A stretch of 46,015 nucleotides of DNA from Nostocales cyanobacterium Centralia_MAG_434. Lineage in GTDB: Bacteria > Cyanobacteriota > Cyanobacteriia > Cyanobacteriales > Nostocaceae. Below are positions 45,806-46,015 of this stretch, piece after piece; the first letter of the stretch is position 1, and the number at the start of each line of letters is the position of its first letter. The stretch is from the NCBI GenBank assembly GCA_021324415.1, contig JAJPJF010000325.1, forward strand, positions 1-46,015, given 5' to 3'. The notes under the pieces are model-generated. The model had not been told where the DNA came from and searched no databases. It saw only the letters and a program-made list of their open reading frames with translations. The position numbers and the translations under genes are program-made.

Positions 45806-45958
45806 ATTCTGCTCTCCCTGTAATGCTGCATGAATATAATTTGTTGCTAATTACAGCATTACTTAAGCCGCATCTTGATTGTATCGACCTAAGCAGAGAT
45901 TCATCAGGTAGAAATTATGCGCCAATTTAGTACGGTTTTCCAAATGACGTACTTATGT

Positions 45959-46015
45959 TAGGTGGACAGGAGGGGACGAGGGGGACAGGGAGGATGAGGG
46001 GGACAGGGAGGACAA
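45959..46015. repeat. Purine-rich tandem repeat at the right window edge
   Basis: GGGGGACAGGGAGGA units repeat with an 18-bp period (about 45979 and 45997) and run into the window end. The purine-rich GGACAGGGAGGACAA type is intergenic in several cyanobacteria. Such simple repeats commonly break assemblies, consistent with this being a contig edge. Confidence 0.8.

Overview
The window reads as chromosomal DNA from a filamentous, probably Nostocales-type cyanobacterium. The evidence is scattered HIP1 octamers GCGATCGC (5872, 9502, 10144, 13860, 14325 and others), an SLH/OprB-type porin, large STAND ATPases with WD40 or membrane domains, DUF2887 and Uma2 remnants, and dispersed palindromes of cyanobacterial style. 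The taxonomic placement is inferred from gene content. Both edges look like contig ends: the left edge is a perfect 68-bp fold-back palindrome cutting into a gene, and the right edge is a purine-rich tandem repeat.

Region 1 (1-6.3 kb) holds two STAND-type NTPases: a 5'-truncated NACHT protein with a multi-helix membrane half and a Pro/Gln/Tyr-rich tail, and an NB-ARC/14x WD40 protein. Between them lies a small one-helix membrane protein with a Gln-rich tail. The WD40 gene has a decayed copy of its own 3' end on one side and a tandem duplication of its 5' end on the other. Region 2 (6.3-13.3 kb) is housekeeping and accessory: an APC permease, a DUF2887 nuclease-like protein with an in-frame 12-bp repeat, Uma2 and GNAT gene fragments, an aldo/keto reductase, a DoxX-like membrane protein, a ureidoglycolate lyase-like protein, a lipoprotein and holB. 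Region 3 (13.3-22 kb) has a 57-aa zinc-ribbon protein missed by length cut-offs, a tandem pair of paralogous amidohydrolases, a GNAT enzyme, an iron-type porin with a palindromic site upstream, a ComB-family phosphatase and a D-2-hydroxyacid dehydrogenase.

Region 4 (22.4-40.2 kb) is a cell-surface or extracellular polysaccharide locus. On the + strand are a membrane acyltransferase, preceded by a hairpin-rich untranslated stretch, and an anchored metallophosphatase. On the - strand is a near-continuous run: a conserved cysteine-rich protein, a Wzc-like tyrosine autokinase/chain-length protein, a Wzx flippase, several glycosyltransferases, a Wzy-like polymerase, a GT47 exostosin-like enzyme, a WecB/TagA/CpsF transferase overlapping a Tat-type GH10 xylanase, and an initiating polyprenyl-phosphate sugar transferase. 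Together these cover initiation, elongation, flipping, polymerisation, export control and possible glycan trimming of a Wzx/Wzy-dependent polymer. A ~1 kb AT-rich intergenic stretch sits upstream of the run.

Region 5 (41.2-46 kb) has aspS, another GT4 glycosyltransferase, a charged helical protein and an HtpX-type membrane protease. No tRNA, rRNA, CRISPR array or intact transposase was recognised. All functions are from reading translated motifs; no database search was run.
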